A stretch of DNA of 64,000 nt from Acanthornis magna. Taxonomy: Eukaryota; Chordata; Aves; Passeriformes; Acanthizidae. A program made the translations under genes and the position numbers. This document shows positions 21,109-34,189 of this stretch, piece after piece. The notes under the pieces are model-generated. The model saw only the letters and a program-made list of their open reading frames with translations. It had not been told where the DNA came from and searched no databases. The number at the start of each line of letters is the position of its first letter. Position 1 is the stretch's first letter. The stretch lies in assembly GCA_036785705.1 (NCBI GenBank), contig JAWUZG010000135.1, positions 496,001 to 560,000 of the forward strand, given 5' to 3'.

Positions 21109-24100
21109 TTATTCTCTGGAAGTGGGTACATCTGTGTCTTGAACAACAAAAATCATGCTCTTTCTGACTCCACTTCCTTGACACCTGCAAGCAAATGAAA
21201 TATGTGCTAAAATGTCCAGTTATATGAAAATTGGTTTGGAAAGGGCAGCTAGAGTAAAATCTAAAATGAAGGCAGGAAAATAACAGAAATCATAAATAAC
21301 AGGAAGTCATGACAGGGGCATAATCTTTTCCAGCCTTAATGATTTTATTATTTTATGAGATGTGGTAATACTATGTAAAAATAAGGCTCTCTGTAGAGTT
21401 GCCCAAAATAATATCTAGTAATCATTTGAGACATCCTATGTGGAATGGGTTGGTAAGTTGCAGACCTTACAGTGGTGCTGTAGCCTCGGGAGTGCTGGAT
21501 TTCAGGGCGAATAAGCACAGGCAAAGCACATTGCATGCCTGTGGGCAGTAGAAACAAATGCTTCTTAGAGGTCACAAAGAATCAATCTGTAGATACACAT
21601 GTGCATGTGCCATGCATGTGCCAAGATACACTTTGTGATAGAACACTGATAGTGCAGGGCAGTAATGAGGGGCAGCACTGTAGGATTTAATTTGCTATTA
21701 TTTTATTTTACAACCAAGTTAGATGTAGATGCATACTTGAATTTCTTAGGACCTGGAAGATTCTTCAGCCTGTGAAACCACATGATGAGAAGGTGTTTTC
21801 CCTGCCAGGCAGGGCAGGTCTGGCTTCAGACATCTCAGAAGAACATCCTGGTTTGGTCTCTTTGCTGCTTCTGTCTCCTTGTGCTCTGTCTTCTTCCACA
21901 ATGCATAGTGTGTTATGCTATGTCCTGTTGAGGAGCTAAACCATGTCCATTTAACAGTCACTGGGCATTGCCTGTTTGTCAAATGTTTTAATCTGTGAAC
22001 CAAATACGTGGAATGTGCAGTTAGCTTGCAGGAGTAGGTAGTCATAGGGGTTTACATGGGCTGATTGAGTGGGGTTTTCGCCTTAGTTTTGCGGATGCTG
22101 TTGTATCATACCATGCTGCTTGTTTTCCAAAATTAAGCAGTATTTTAAGAAAAGAAAGGAAAGAAGCTTCCAGAAGAGTTTGATTTAAAATTACTTCAAG
22201 AATCCTGAACTATTAGCCATTTCATATGGAGCAATGCTAATGTTGTGCAATATGCATTAAAAGGGGAGGGGAAGAATGAAATGCTTTCAAACAAATGACT
22301 AATGTGCACATTAGGACAAGTCTTCTTGCATCTTAGGCATTTTCACTTCTTACATTGTTATGACTACAAGTTCTACATTTATTTACCACATAAAACTTTC
22401 ATCTTTAGGGAATGAAAGATTTCCATATTAGCGCAGCAGAAATTTCCTCAAAACTGTTATGATCTTACTTACTAATTAGGAAAATATTTTTGATCCTATG
22501 GATTGAAGAGAGACCAGGAGGTTTTCCATCTAACTAACTAGCTGTTATGCAACATGTGTGTTAAAATATAAATAGTCTTTATATCTCTCTAGTAATTTAT
22601 TTGATACACAAGTATGAGTGTTATTACCTCATGTGCATGTAACAAAGAGTGTCTCATGTTTTCTTGAATTCTACATGTCCATGAAGCAGAGACACCTTTT
22701 TAGTAGAGCTACTGATTTTCATCAGCTATTCATAACAAAAATACAAACTGATTTTGTTTTTAATATGGAATAGTGATATTTCAGTTTATTTTTAAAATTT
22801 TTTAAAAATTAATTTTGAACAAACAAGCTTTTCCCTGTTCTGAACAGTAAAAACCAAAATCTGAAAGTCATTCAATAGAAGGCATTCTCACACTGGTAGG
22901 AATGCATGATAAAATGATGTTACAGAAGAGTTTGTAAGAAGATGTAAAATTATATGGATAAGTAGAATATCATGGCAGCTAAGAGTACCAATTTATATTA
23001 TAGATTCTCCTGTGTTGAAACAGTAGCACAAGTTATTTTCATTCATTGCAAAATGAAAAGCCCACTCCCTAAGACAGAAATTCTTTTAAAGTTGCTCTGT
23101 GTGTTAAAGAGAATGTTGCAGTAGTGACCCCCTGAGTGCCACATGGGTCATCCTGAGCTCTCCCAGGGGATGCCCAACTCCAGCATGAAAACAGAGTCCC
23201 TGCCTTTGCATGTGTTTAGCTGAAGAGCTTCACCACAAAGGCAAAGCTCTTCAGGTCAGTTCTGGTTGTTTTCAAGGCACTTGGAGAATCCTTCAGTCCC
23301 TGTTCTTACCTAGTGGCGCTGGGGAGAAAGAGAGGGAAGACACTGTCTTGGTGCTGCTCCCTTGCTCTTCACTTCTTCCAAGGCACTGCTGCTCAGCACT
23401 TTGCCCTGGTACCTCCAGAGGTCCTACTTACTGGTGAAGAGGGTCAGCAGTGCTATTTGCTGTAAGCTTCGCAGTATTTTTTTCTTTTTTTAAAATGAGT
23501 AAATAATGTATAGCATCACCACCAGTGTTGTTCTAGCTTTTGTTGATCTCTGTATCTGATCTTCACCAGGCTGGGACATTTTGTGGGGAGGCAGAGAATG
23601 ACACAAAAATGTTCTAGCAGTAGATGGTGAGCAAAGTCTGTAGCATGAAGCCATCTGTGGCTTCTCGCTTGTGGTGGCACGATAGATCTGTTAAGGAGAC
23701 TTTTGGAGGACTAGGAAGCTAGAATGGATTTTAATGATTTATTTTCTTTGAAGTGAGGTACTTGGCATTTGATGGTTTATGCAATAATGAACAAAATTTT
23801 AATATGTTGCAGGTTGTTGTCTGACACTTTCCCAGGATAGATTGCATGTCAGGCCTTTTATACTGTAAATATTTAGGAATAGCAGTGTTTGAAAATAGAG
23901 ACTTGGCTATTCTACTAGCTTCACAGAAGTTTTCTTGCTTAAAGCAAGTGTATCAAAGGATGATAATTAGTGCAACAGAAAAGAGAGTAAATATTTCAGT
24001 GTTAGGTGTTTGAGTACTATTGTTTTGTGTTGGTCTTCTTTGAAAAAAACTTCATTTGGTGAAACTGGAGGACAAAGTGCAGTGGGCAGTGAGTTGAGTG

Positions 24101-25770
24101 CTTTGCAGGGTACATCACTCAGAAGGAAGAGGGCACCTGGGCTGCCTCACAAAGCTGGAGGAGACAGGTGCTGACTTGACCTTTAGTGATTCCTTCTTAG
24201 TGTTCTTGGGTTGTTTTTGGTTTTCCGGGTGTGCTGCCAGGAAGACTCGAGAATGGACTTTGCACTGTCTCCATAAGAGAAACACTGTGCCTCTCCCACC
24301 TCTCAGTGACATTGTACTACCTCATTTTTAGCAGCTTACTAAAGCAGAGGTTTAGCCTCATCCTGGCATGCCAAAGATCCCTTCTACTCTGTGATGTCTG
24401 TAAGAGACAGAGTTGGTCAAACACTTTGTGTGACCGAAACAAAGTTCTTGTGCTGCAACAACAGAGTGAGTCAAAATCTGTGTGTGGAAACTGTAATTCT
24501 CTCCCTTCCACTGGAGAGGTCATGTGGTTTTGAAGGTGCCTGCTCAGAAACCAATGTGACAGGTCCAAACCTAGTAAACCAGTGATGGTCTTTTTCACAA
24601 GATGTTTGCAATTTGGGGTAATTTTTTGTTACATGTTTTTCTAATCAGGCTTTACAAACAAAAGAATTTGAATTTACAAGCCTTTATTCTTTCATTCAAT
24701 CCTCTTAATTTAAGTTGATTTTGACCTATTCCAACTCTATTAATGATAAAATTGAAGAGGTGTTTTTGGCTACTGTTCATAAATATACAATGATCTACAG
24801 TGTTTTTTACTGAATAGAATTTGAATTTAAAATACCTAAAAGATTAGTATTGGAGTCACGTAATCTTATCTCAAATATCCCTTTCTTTAGTATGGGAGCT
24901 GGTTTCAACTTTTCTAATACTTAACTCTTTTGCCTTGTAAATAATGCATATGCACTATGTGACTATTAAGAATTTAGTCTATTGTCTCCTATTTTTCTAA
25001 TTTATATGGTCTTCCTGATATGAAATGAAGAAGATTCTGGGCATATTCCCCCAGGACAGGAAAACTGCTAGTAGAATTCAATACTCTCTCCTACAGAAAT
25101 TTGAATATATTTCGAATGCATTAAAATTGATCTTAAAAGGCAGCATTCTTTGTGGAAAGGTATCACTGTGCATTTGCAACAAGTTAAAAAAGTATTATTT
25201 ATGTTCTAGAAGTTTGCTGTTAGCTTTCAACAGTCTTAAAACTCAGAAAATTACTTTCAGAAGTCATTCTGCAGTGTATTAGGATATCAATATAGCTCAG
25301 GTTTTACTTGTTGCAAATGTGATTCTTGATATCACTTTGCAAGCAAATGCACTGTGCCCAGGGCTACAGCATCCACTGAAAAATGCCTTCCTGGACACTG
25401 CAAGGACACAGATGCAGTCTGGGCTGATTTCCAAGCTACTGTGTCTGAAAATTCACCACATCACCTCTGCCAGCTCCTCTGTTTTTTGAAGGGATGAACT
25501 GAGGGGCACTGGGCATCCCACAATTGTGTATGGTGTTCCGTAGGTAGTTTTTTCAAAAGTGTAAAATTTTTGAAGTAAGGAAATCCTCCCTTGAGGCTCA
25601 GGCTGGCATACCATTTATGTACAAGTAAATAATGTGCAGCCTTTTCAAAGGCAACACAAATCGTGAGTAAAAAAATTACCTATCTGTGTGAAGATTGATA
25701 GAGTAGGCATCGAATTTTGTTCTGTAAAAATGCCAATAAAGATGGAAGGTGAGTCAAGCTGCTTTATACA
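21109..25770. other. Non-genic sequence
   Basis: No gene is supported. A short block near 21595-21625 repeats 'atgtgc' and 'catgcatgtgcc'. AT-rich inverted sequence (ttttaaaattttttaaaa) lies near 22791-22810. The more GC-balanced stretches (23120-23440, 24090-24580) carry open frames up to 100 codons on both strands without recognisable domains. 22225-22265 has TAAT and TGCAAT words but is not distinctive. Confidence 0.6.
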
Positions 25771-25777
25771 CCACCCC

Positions 25778-25796
25778 AAAAAAAAAAAAAAAAAAA
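25778..25796. repeat. Poly(A) tract of 19 bases
   Basis: A run of 19 A follows 'ccacccc'. No retrocopy sequence is recognisable upstream and no flanking direct repeat is obvious, so it is listed as a simple homopolymer and not as the tail of a retrocopy. Confidence 0.85.
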
Positions 25797-26285
25797 GTTA
25801 AATAGACCTAAATGAAACCCTAAACTGCTCTAGGTGTATTAATATAAAATGGTAAAGTCATACAAATGGAGCAACATATCTGAGACAAGACTGTGTATAA
25901 TAGTAGTTTCCTGAATAAAATAGCAATAATGCCAGATTCTTATAGACCGTTATTCACAATCTAGAAGATAACTTTCTAAATATTTTTAGTTTACAGCATA
26001 TAAATAAATCAAAGAGTAAAATAATTGTATGTCAGACCATATGCTATCAAAGTATTTTACTGTGTAAGGGGCCTTAGAGATCCTGTATCACTTAATCATT
26101 TCATAAATATAGGTTTTCATTGAATATGAAATGTATGCACAGTAAAGGCGAGTAATATGAATAGTACCAAAGTGACACATCCTGCAGTAGTAAATAATCC
26201 AGATAACTAAATTGATATACTCAGGGATACTTAACTGGCACATTTTGAGTTGTATTGAACAGTTACATGTATGGCAGTGTAGTAT
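25797..26285. other. Non-genic AT-rich sequence
   Basis: Nothing identifiable. Very AT-rich unique sequence. Confidence 0.6.
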
Positions 26286-26480
26286 ATCTCTTATTAGAGG
26301 TGGACTTTGACTCCGTTTCCACCAGTTACAATTTATTAAGTTGAAGAGTGACTACTTCTAAACTCAGCTAATTAATTATTAGCTTAATACTTGGCAGTGT
26401 TGTGACTTTGCAGCAGGCTCTAAATCCAAGTTATTTATGATGGTAGTTCAGGCACTGCAAGGGATCAGTTTTCATGAGCT
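26286..26480. other. Possible conserved non-coding element with a homeodomain palindrome
   Basis: At 26367-26383, GCTAAT and ATTAGC form perfect 6-bp inverted arms around TAATT, giving several overlapping TAATTA homeodomain cores. The surrounding 200 bp is non-repetitive. This is the kind of site bound by LIM, Paired or Nkx-type dimers. Function is inferred only. Confidence 0.25.
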
Positions 26481-28980
26481 CTGAGTTACTGGGGTTTGTG
26501 GATCAGCACACACTCAGTCATGTACTCAGTAAGAAGAAAGGAAAGCGGAGCAGAGATGAGGAAATAATTGTGAAAGAATGTGGCTCCCACCATGGTGCAA
26601 TGGCAGCAGGAATTGTATCAGGCACACAAAATTAGCATCTTCATTTTTAGAGGCAAAATCCTATTTTACAATCACAATTACTTTCAGCAGGGGCGTGAAT
26701 GTGCATGAATTTATGGTTGGATCAGGAGTCCCACATGCCATGCAATCCTAGGCTCTTTAATTGGGACTTGCACAGAGAAATCGGAGCATCTGTGCTAAAT
26801 TTTACTGACATTATGCTATCAGGAAACCCAAGCATCTGATTTAGTGCCATAACTTTAGGAACTGAACCCCTCCTTCCTATATATAGCCAAAAATCTGAAC
26901 AGACAATCTACACATACGGTGCCACATCTTGATTCTGCCTTAATTTAATGAAATGGTGCATTTAGAATTAAGTGATGGCAGAGTTTGGCCCATCATTTAG
27001 CCAGTGTTGTTATGAGTAATGGAAGGTGGCAATTAAAAGTCTGTCCTGCAGGGGAATTTTGGGTTTCATGTGAAAGATGCTGGGAGGAGGAAGCTGTGGG
27101 GCTGGGGGAGGGCACACAGGCTGCTTCCAGCTGGTGTGAAGGGCTGATCTGCTGTGCATTCATTGCCCCTTGGTTTTGTCACAAGCAAACTTGTTCAAAT
27201 AGGTTTTCAAAGAAAACCAGAAAATGGGTCTGTCTTAAGCTCCAGTGTTTCTATCCTCTGAAACTCTCCTTTCTTTTTCATCACCTTCCTTCAGAGGTGA
27301 GCCATAATTAAGCTAAAAATAACAAAGCTGCTTCAGATTTTATCTCCTCTGGTGTCTCACTGCACCTGAGAGGTTAAAGCATTTATTTTACAAAAGAAAC
27401 CCACATACAGAAAATTTTGGTTTTGTTTTGATGTTATGTGTACTGATGATCATGAATGAACATATTTTATGAGTATTAAATATTGCAGGCTAGGTTCAAC
27501 CATAATAATTGGTAAGTTTCCTGGAATTGCATGAATATATAATGAATTTTTATTAGACTTAATAAAAAAATTGAAGGAAATTTTATGCATAGATATGTAT
27601 CCAGAATTTTATTAAAAATGTAAATGCATTATAAAGCAGTAAAAGACAATAATGTCTACCAAAAATATATATTACAATATTTTGTTTTGGATAGTGTTAA
27701 TTTGTGTCAAATTCAAGCAATTGATAATTCTGTTTTTTTCTCTTTTTTTTAATTGAAGCTGATTGTGGGTGGACTAATTTACTCTTGGGACATGAGTACC
27801 TGTCCAGGAGAGCTCTGGGGGACGTTTCGCTATCAAGTCCCTCAGTTGCATTCCTAAATTCAGGTGAAGATGAATCTGTCTTCTGTCTTGTCTTTCCTTT
27901 TCGGCTTGAGCAAGTCTTGCTGCAAGTGAATGTGTTAAAATAGAGTAAAAGAGGAGGCATGAAACTGATTTTTATCCCCAGGCTGTAGTCACATGTCACA
28001 GATCAAGGTTATAAGAAACTGTGGGCTTCAGTATGGCAGGGAGCAGACACTGCTGTGGCTCCTGTAGGTTCTGTTCCTATGGGGGAAATGATCAGGCTTG
28101 GTCCTTCAGCCTGTCTCAGAGAGGAGTTCTGTGTGTCATTGCGCTCACACATTGTACAGAGCCCTGTCCTTAGGTCAGGACATCATTTTAACGTGAACTC
28201 TTTGATTTCTTACACAAAAAATTTAGGAGCCGTGCGATCGGTATTTGCGTAATCTAGGTTTTATATTTCAAATAAGAAAATGTTTGATGGATGTGACCAA
28301 AAGGCAGCTTTAGCCAGTCTTGCCATCTGAGCACCCCTCAGCCCCACCGCTGTTTGGCTGCAAAACACATGTCACAGAGTATGGTCGTGTCCAGTGAGCC
28401 CATGCCCTGGGCTCCCCAGAACTGGAGAATGGAAATGACAGATTCCTGTTAGGGCCAGGTCCAGTTTGGTTTTTGCATTCAACCAAGTTTACAGCAGACA
28501 CAGAATATTCCTGTCATATATCCTGTTCCTTCTATCCCCCTCCATGTCTCCTTTCCCAAGACCATAGAGTGGAATAGAAGATACGTTGATTTCTTGTTCT
28601 TGCTCTGTAAAAGAAGTAAAGCCCAGCAGCTTAACAGGCTTCAACTGTCTGAAGCTACTGCACACATCTTTAGTGTCAGCATTTTATTTTTGCAAACAAA
28701 AACAAAGTCTAAAAAACCCCATGTGATTTTGAAGCATTAAAAATGCCTTTTTCTTTCCCCTTTTAAAACAAAGCATTAAATAAAATAAAAAGAGATTCCA
28801 AACCCGAATGTCCTGCTGCTTTTAGAAAATTCATCTCAAAATCCCTTTGAGTGTAACGAATTAATAGAGCATGTAGCTGTTTAAACTTAAGGTGGGGATA
28901 CAGATGCCTTAAATCACAGAAACTAAAGACAGAGCAGACTTCACAGTATTTAAACTTCTGCATGTAAAATTATGCCATTG
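26481..28980. other. Non-genic sequence
   Basis: Unique sequence. Open frames reach 108 codons (26985-27311) without recognisable domains. 26610-26860 has a mixed, low-repeat texture and may include conserved parts, but nothing specific can be shown. Confidence 0.6.
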
Positions 28981-28983
28981 TTG

Positions 28984-29047
28984 CTTGTAAATATGCCAAA
29001 AGCCTCCTGTAGTGTCTTGTAAATATGCTAAGAATCCCCTGTAGTTA
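28984..29047. repeat. Imperfect 32-bp tandem duplication
   Basis: Two adjacent copies of a 32-bp unit that starts cttgtaaatatgc and ends cctgtagt (28984-29015 and 29016-29047) differ at only a few positions. It is a small local duplication with no known family. Confidence 0.85.
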
Positions 29048-32000
29048 ATTCTCCCACTACTGTTATAAATGAGAGCAAAGAAAATGTATTTCTTACATTA
29101 TAGCCTCATTTCCCAGGTGTAAATCTGCTGTTTTGTTTGGCATTACCAGCTCTGCTCCTTGACTGACAGGTTTCAAAGTTTGCCATAATTGTGAGCTGTG
29201 CTCTCATTCACTGTGCTTTAGAATCAGCAGGGAGTGGTACTCTGTGCTGTTTTCTCAAAGAAAGGGCATTACAGTGGCAGCATCTAATAAATCCTGAAAG
29301 CATCCCCCCCTCTCTTGGTATCTTTCAAATTCCTGTAATAGCACCATTTCCTTTCCGTTGAAGCATCATAGTCTGAGCTGTGGTAATTATAATTGTCTTA
29401 GAACTCCCATTATAAACCGGAGTTTCTCTGTGTTATGGAAAAAATGGTGTAAGTAGGCCTGACACACTGTCTATCAAATGCTATTCTGTGCTTGCTTCCT
29501 AATATTCATTCCAGGAGCAAAACAGTACAGGTAGAAAATGAGAAAAACTCCAGGAAATCCTGGTTAGCTACAGTGAAAGAGGGGCTGGCATACAAGTGCT
29601 GCACTGGAGAAAAGGTGCCAGGGCACCTTTCCATGGCCTGCCAAAGCATCACTCAGTGGCAAAGTCATGTAAGGTTCGAAGTCTGAGCAGTGCCATGGAG
29701 GGGCTGCTCACAGCACAAGGTGCTTTTCTTCAGGGGCTGCTTTTCTCCAGGGGTCTGCTCTGGTCCAGTCGAGAGTCCTGTCCTGGGTGCAGCAGCCTCG
29801 TGGACCTGGACAGATCCTGCTTGGGGTACTCTGATGCTACATGGACTATTCTGGGGGAGGGTCAGAACAAACATCATGAGCCTGAGCCAGCTCCTCAGTT
29901 TGCAAAACGAGATTGTGCTCCAGCAGCACAGACCACAGACCTTTCTGGTCTCTCCCAGCAGGGACCAATTCACAGGACAGATACACAGTGATAAAATTGG
30001 TTTTCAACTTTGTGTTTCACTGAGATTTGGGACAGAGGCAGAAGTATTTAGGGTCAGTTTGGGGTTCAGAAAAAAATGAGTAAATATTGCATTTTCATTG
30101 TGCAAATCTGATTTTCCCACTGATTGCAGAGCCAGCTGTAAGGTACATCATTAAAATACTAATTCAGAAGTCATTTATGATGTACTAAAACTGGCATACC
30201 CCTATTGAGTAATGTACTGCAGTCAGTAGAATTTATCTGCAATGATGCCACCTTCTGAAGAGGGACACTGTTTGGTCAGATCTCTCTGTTTAGTCTTTAA
30301 TCATTCTTCTTTTCTTCTTCAAAAATCTGCTGCAACTGTTGAGATTCAGTTTCCTGTATTTTCCTGACTGCTATCTGTTTGTTTCACTGTATGGTTGAAA
30401 ATTTATTATTTTAGACAAAATGTATTATTTTATTGTCTTGTTTGGTGTGTAAGATCCTGAGTACTTGGACAGACCTCAGTACTACCACCCTAACAATCCT
30501 GTAGGTTCTGCTAAAATAGGATCATATTTCTCTTATTATGTTCTTCAATGTGAAAAGCATAGTTTACATGCCTATTTATATACCCTCTTTCTGCTATTTA
30601 TTATTTTATGTGCTGTTTTTCACCTTTCGGCACGAGCCAATATAATTGCCTTTATGTACTTTCAGGTGAAGAATGATTTACTCACCAGACCAAAAAAAAA
30701 AAGTTATTGGGCATAAATAAGTTCTGAGTGTGTCCCAACATTCTTGTATTTATTACAAGTTCAAGAGAGAGTGCTACCTAGTTTGAGAGCAATTCTTTGC
30801 AGAAAATAGATTGCAAAAAGTGCAGCATGTGTCTAGAGAGTTTTCAAAACCACAATTCTATTTGTGGTGCAAGGAACAAAGAACTGTGAAATACATGGTA
30901 AAACATAATGCACAGTGATTTTTACATACCAAAGGTGCTGACACGTACTAAAAGACACATGTGCTAACAAAGACCTGAATGTTAAAGGTCTGTTTAAAAG
31001 CTGAATTAAATTCTGAATAGACTGGAAATACTCAGAAATATATTTTAAGGGTTTAAAACATGAGACATTATGTCTTTCTGCTTCCTTTTTCTTTTGTGTC
31101 AGCTGGGCTTTATTTGGTTTTTTTTTACCCTCTATTGGGTTCTGTCAGTTTTCTAGAAAGTACTTCTATAATGAGGTGTCTGTAAAAATTTTGCTAGCTT
31201 TATTTAACTCCTGTAACTGATTACCCAGACCTTGGTGCAGTACATTATTTCACCACGGGTTAAGCTGTTATTGTCCAGCAGTCTCTACTCATACTTCTTC
31301 CTGCTTCTATATAACACCTCTGTCAAACGTTCTGTTTAATGTTTAGTGCAGTATGTTGGATGGCTTTGTAGTGTTTTCTCTCTAGAGCCTTAAATGTATC
31401 GCTAGAGAGGTGTCAGTATTGCAAAAATGAAATTTTGAATAGTTCATCTCATTTTGTCTGGAGTTTTGTTATAGCTTCAATTCAGTCTGGTCTGCATGGG
31501 AAGTCCCAACTAATTTTCTTGGTATTTTTTCATTAGTTGATAAAAGAAAACAACCAGACAGTAAACTTGGCAGAAATGATGATTTTTTTTAATTGGAGAA
31601 TGGCTGGCTTTGAGGTTCATTTTTTCAGGACTAGTTAGAGAAAGTCCTTGAACTCCACAAGCTTTATTCGTGTGTCACTGTACTAATTTCTGAACAGGTT
31701 CTTCTACAGCTCTTCCCATTTCTTCCTATTTCTTCCTAATCTTGTCCCACTGGAAGTCACTTGAATCTCAAAACCATAGCAAAACCAGATTTTTCATCTG
31801 AATTGTGTTTCCCAAAATATGTGGAGTCTTGTGATTGAACAGTGCTAGTTAATAAAGATATTGTTGGGTTTAGAATCCAAAATCTTTGAAATTTGAAATA
31901 TTTGAGCTTAGGTGCTTTCCAATGTATAAATATTGATTCTTAGTACACACTGGAACAGTCAAAAGTAAAGGTTGATGTTAAGAAAATGAATGAAGAACAT

Positions 32001-32750
32001 ACCTTCCTTTTTATCATATCATTTCTGTTCATCTTCTTGTGACTTTCAGGGTTATCACTGAAGCTTCTTTAAAATTTTGCAATTGCATAATGGTCTAAAA
32101 GTTGTGAATTACAAAGTGAAAAATGGAAAGACTTCAAAGTCTCTTGGCCCCTCCAGTGTATAAAGATACTTTTTGGTATCCTTAAAGATTAACTTACTTA
32201 ATGATTATTTACAGTATGCGTTATGTTTCAATGAATCTCCATCTTTCTGCTGGGATATTTTTATGGTCATTAATTTCAATACTGGATATTTGGCTTCAGT
32301 ACCATCTAACTTGCTAATCTGTGCAATTGTGTACTGTAAAATGGTGTCCTCCTGAACTTTGCATTTCCACTCTTTCTTCTGAATCCATCCACGTATTTTT
32401 TTCCTTCCTCTCTTCTGAATATCTCCATATTGATGTCAATCACTCTTGCAGTACCTTCCAGTACCGCTCTGAAGTGCATAAACTTGCTCTTAGACTAGCA
32501 GCTTTTCCTGGTGTGTTGGCACAGATCTGCTCAGGTGACAGTGCTGGTGAAAAGCAATTTAAACCAGCCCAGTGATTGTTGGCAGTCACTCTGCCATCTC
32601 TCTCCTCCACTTAACTAAATGTAAACATCATTCATTTTCCGGCTTCAAAAAGTTTATAATTTCTGTACCCTGCAAAGCTGCTATGTGTACCTGGGGGGAT
32701 AAGCAGCCAGGAGAGATGTTCTGGACAATGATTTTATCCTATCTGCATTG
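29048..32750. other. Non-genic sequence
   Basis: 29590-29990 is more GC-balanced and carries overlapping open frames (102-131 codons) on both strands with no recognisable domain. A perfect 9-bp inverted repeat with a 2-nt loop (AAAGGTGCC-AG-GGCACCTTT) lies near 29613-29632. An 8-bp hairpin (CTCTCTAG at 31378-31385, CTAGAGAG at 31402-31409) is also present. Neither looks like a known RNA. Confidence 0.6.
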
Positions 32751-32768
32751 CTCTCTCTTTCCTTGCAG

Positions 32769-33120
32769 GTATCATACTAGTGTTCATACCATTCTTGAGT
32801 CCAGTGAGGAGTCAAGAATCACAGCCCACCCATAATTGTCCAAAGCTGTTTTTGAAAGTTTCCTGTCATACCTGGGGAAAAAATGCCTTTGCCTTTACCT
32901 GCTTGGGGTTAGTCCTGCCCACATACAGGGAGCAGGAGTGGTAGCTCCGTGTTGCTTTGGCCTTGGGATGCTTGTCTGTGCTAGCCTGAGCCTGATCTTG
33001 CTGACTGTGCTGCCTTTGGTAGCCCTTTCCATGGTAGTCTTATATTTAGGAACTACCTTTTGTTTTGTCAGGCACTGGGTCCTGGGGTCATCTCTCATGC
33101 TCCTGTACCTGGTGAACAGG
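32769..33120 (+). other. Candidate exon-like segment between strong splice-site motifs
   Basis: A very good acceptor (ttgctctctctttccttgcag, ending at 32768) starts the segment, and AACAG|GTGAGCAG (donor at 33121) ends it, giving about 352 nt. The last 95 codons are open in one frame, with an in-frame TAA just before (32833-32835). The same frame is also open further upstream from 32572. The translation is hydrophobic but matches no family I recognise. If transcribed it would more likely be a non-coding or UTR exon than protein-coding. Chance remains a good explanation. Confidence 0.2.
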
Positions 33121-34092
33121 TGAGCAGGCTTTGAGGTCTGAGCTGGGGATGAGTGTGGAGTTCCAAGTCTCTTGGCCCATCTCTTGGCAGTATCTGAGGG
33201 CACTTACGTGTCCTCAAAGGGAGCTACTACTATGACTAATTATTTACACGAAATAGCTCCCAAAATGTCCTAGATGTAGTATCAGCATACAAGAACAGAT
33301 TACTGAAATATTTCCATAGAATGACATTATATGATATATATTTCCAAATCCAAAAAAGGTAGTGAGCAAGCTAAAGTTTGATAGTGCCTTTTCCATCTCT
33401 TTTCCTCCCCCAGTTTTCTCTTTGAAGGTTTTTACTAATTCTTTTGTAAACTGAATCTCTCTGTTCATTCAGAATAATTAAAACCATTTCTTCAGTCTTA
33501 AATGTTGGATATCAATTCTGGCTTGCTGCTATGATGATAGAAAACGTGATATAAAGATTTTAATTGACAGTCTGAGCTGAATCACTATGCCTGCTAACTG
33601 TCAAGGACAACCTGTCCTGGTGATATTCCTGCAGGTTTGCCAGGTCCCTCAGCGATCCTGAGGAAACCATAGTAGCTCTGTCTGCCAAGTTTTTTCTGTG
33701 TATTTCAGTGTAAAAGCGGTCAGGGTACTGAAGTCTGATTCTATTTTTGGTTTGATTTTTATTTTCTCACCTCTCACAAATCAATTAGCCTTATTTTTAA
33801 CGTAGATTTCTTTGCTTTATGTGTCTCTGCATCCACAGAAGAAAAAAAAGTAGTAAATAATTTTTATTTCATTGCATTATTTGATTTTCCATTTTTGGTG
33901 CTATGCCCAGGCCCTGATACTTTCGGAGGTGGCTACATGAACCGCTTCAGGTCTTGCTTGTGCTGACACTTTGGGCTCTTGACTTAACTTTCTCCATGGT
34001 TTCCCCATGCTTTCTCCCTTCTCTGGGAATTCCACCAAGAGAGTATTTAGATGTGAAGTGGATCATTCCTTATCTTCCATTCATTCACTCTT
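33121..34092. other. Non-genic sequence
   Basis: AT-rich unique sequence with no recognisable element. Confidence 0.6.
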
Positions 34093-34185
34093 AGAATCAT
34101 AGAAGCACCAAGGTTGGAAAAGACCTCCAAGATGATTGAGTCCAACCTTTGGTTGAACGCCACCGTATCAACTAAACCATAGCAC
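34093..34185 (-). mobile_element. CR1 LINE 3' end
   Basis: Read on the plus strand, 'agaatcatagaagcaccaag', 'ttggaaaagacctccaagat' and 'gattgagtccaacc' are the reverse complement of the standard avian CR1 3' UTR end. The element therefore runs right to left and its 3' terminus is at 34093. The homology stops near 34185, where CR1 sequence in the opposite orientation takes over. Confidence 0.95.
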
Positions 34186-34189
34186 AGCA

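Noticed and set aside
20916..21190. KEGR- and SFLP-repeat proteins on the two strands
   Set aside because: Direct translations of the GGAA microsatellite.
25778..25796. Poly(A) as the tail of a processed pseudogene
   Set aside because: No gene-like sequence upstream and no target-site duplication visible.
31378..31409. 8-bp stem hairpin as a small RNA gene
   Set aside because: The stem is too short and the loop too large for a microRNA precursor; such stems are common by chance.
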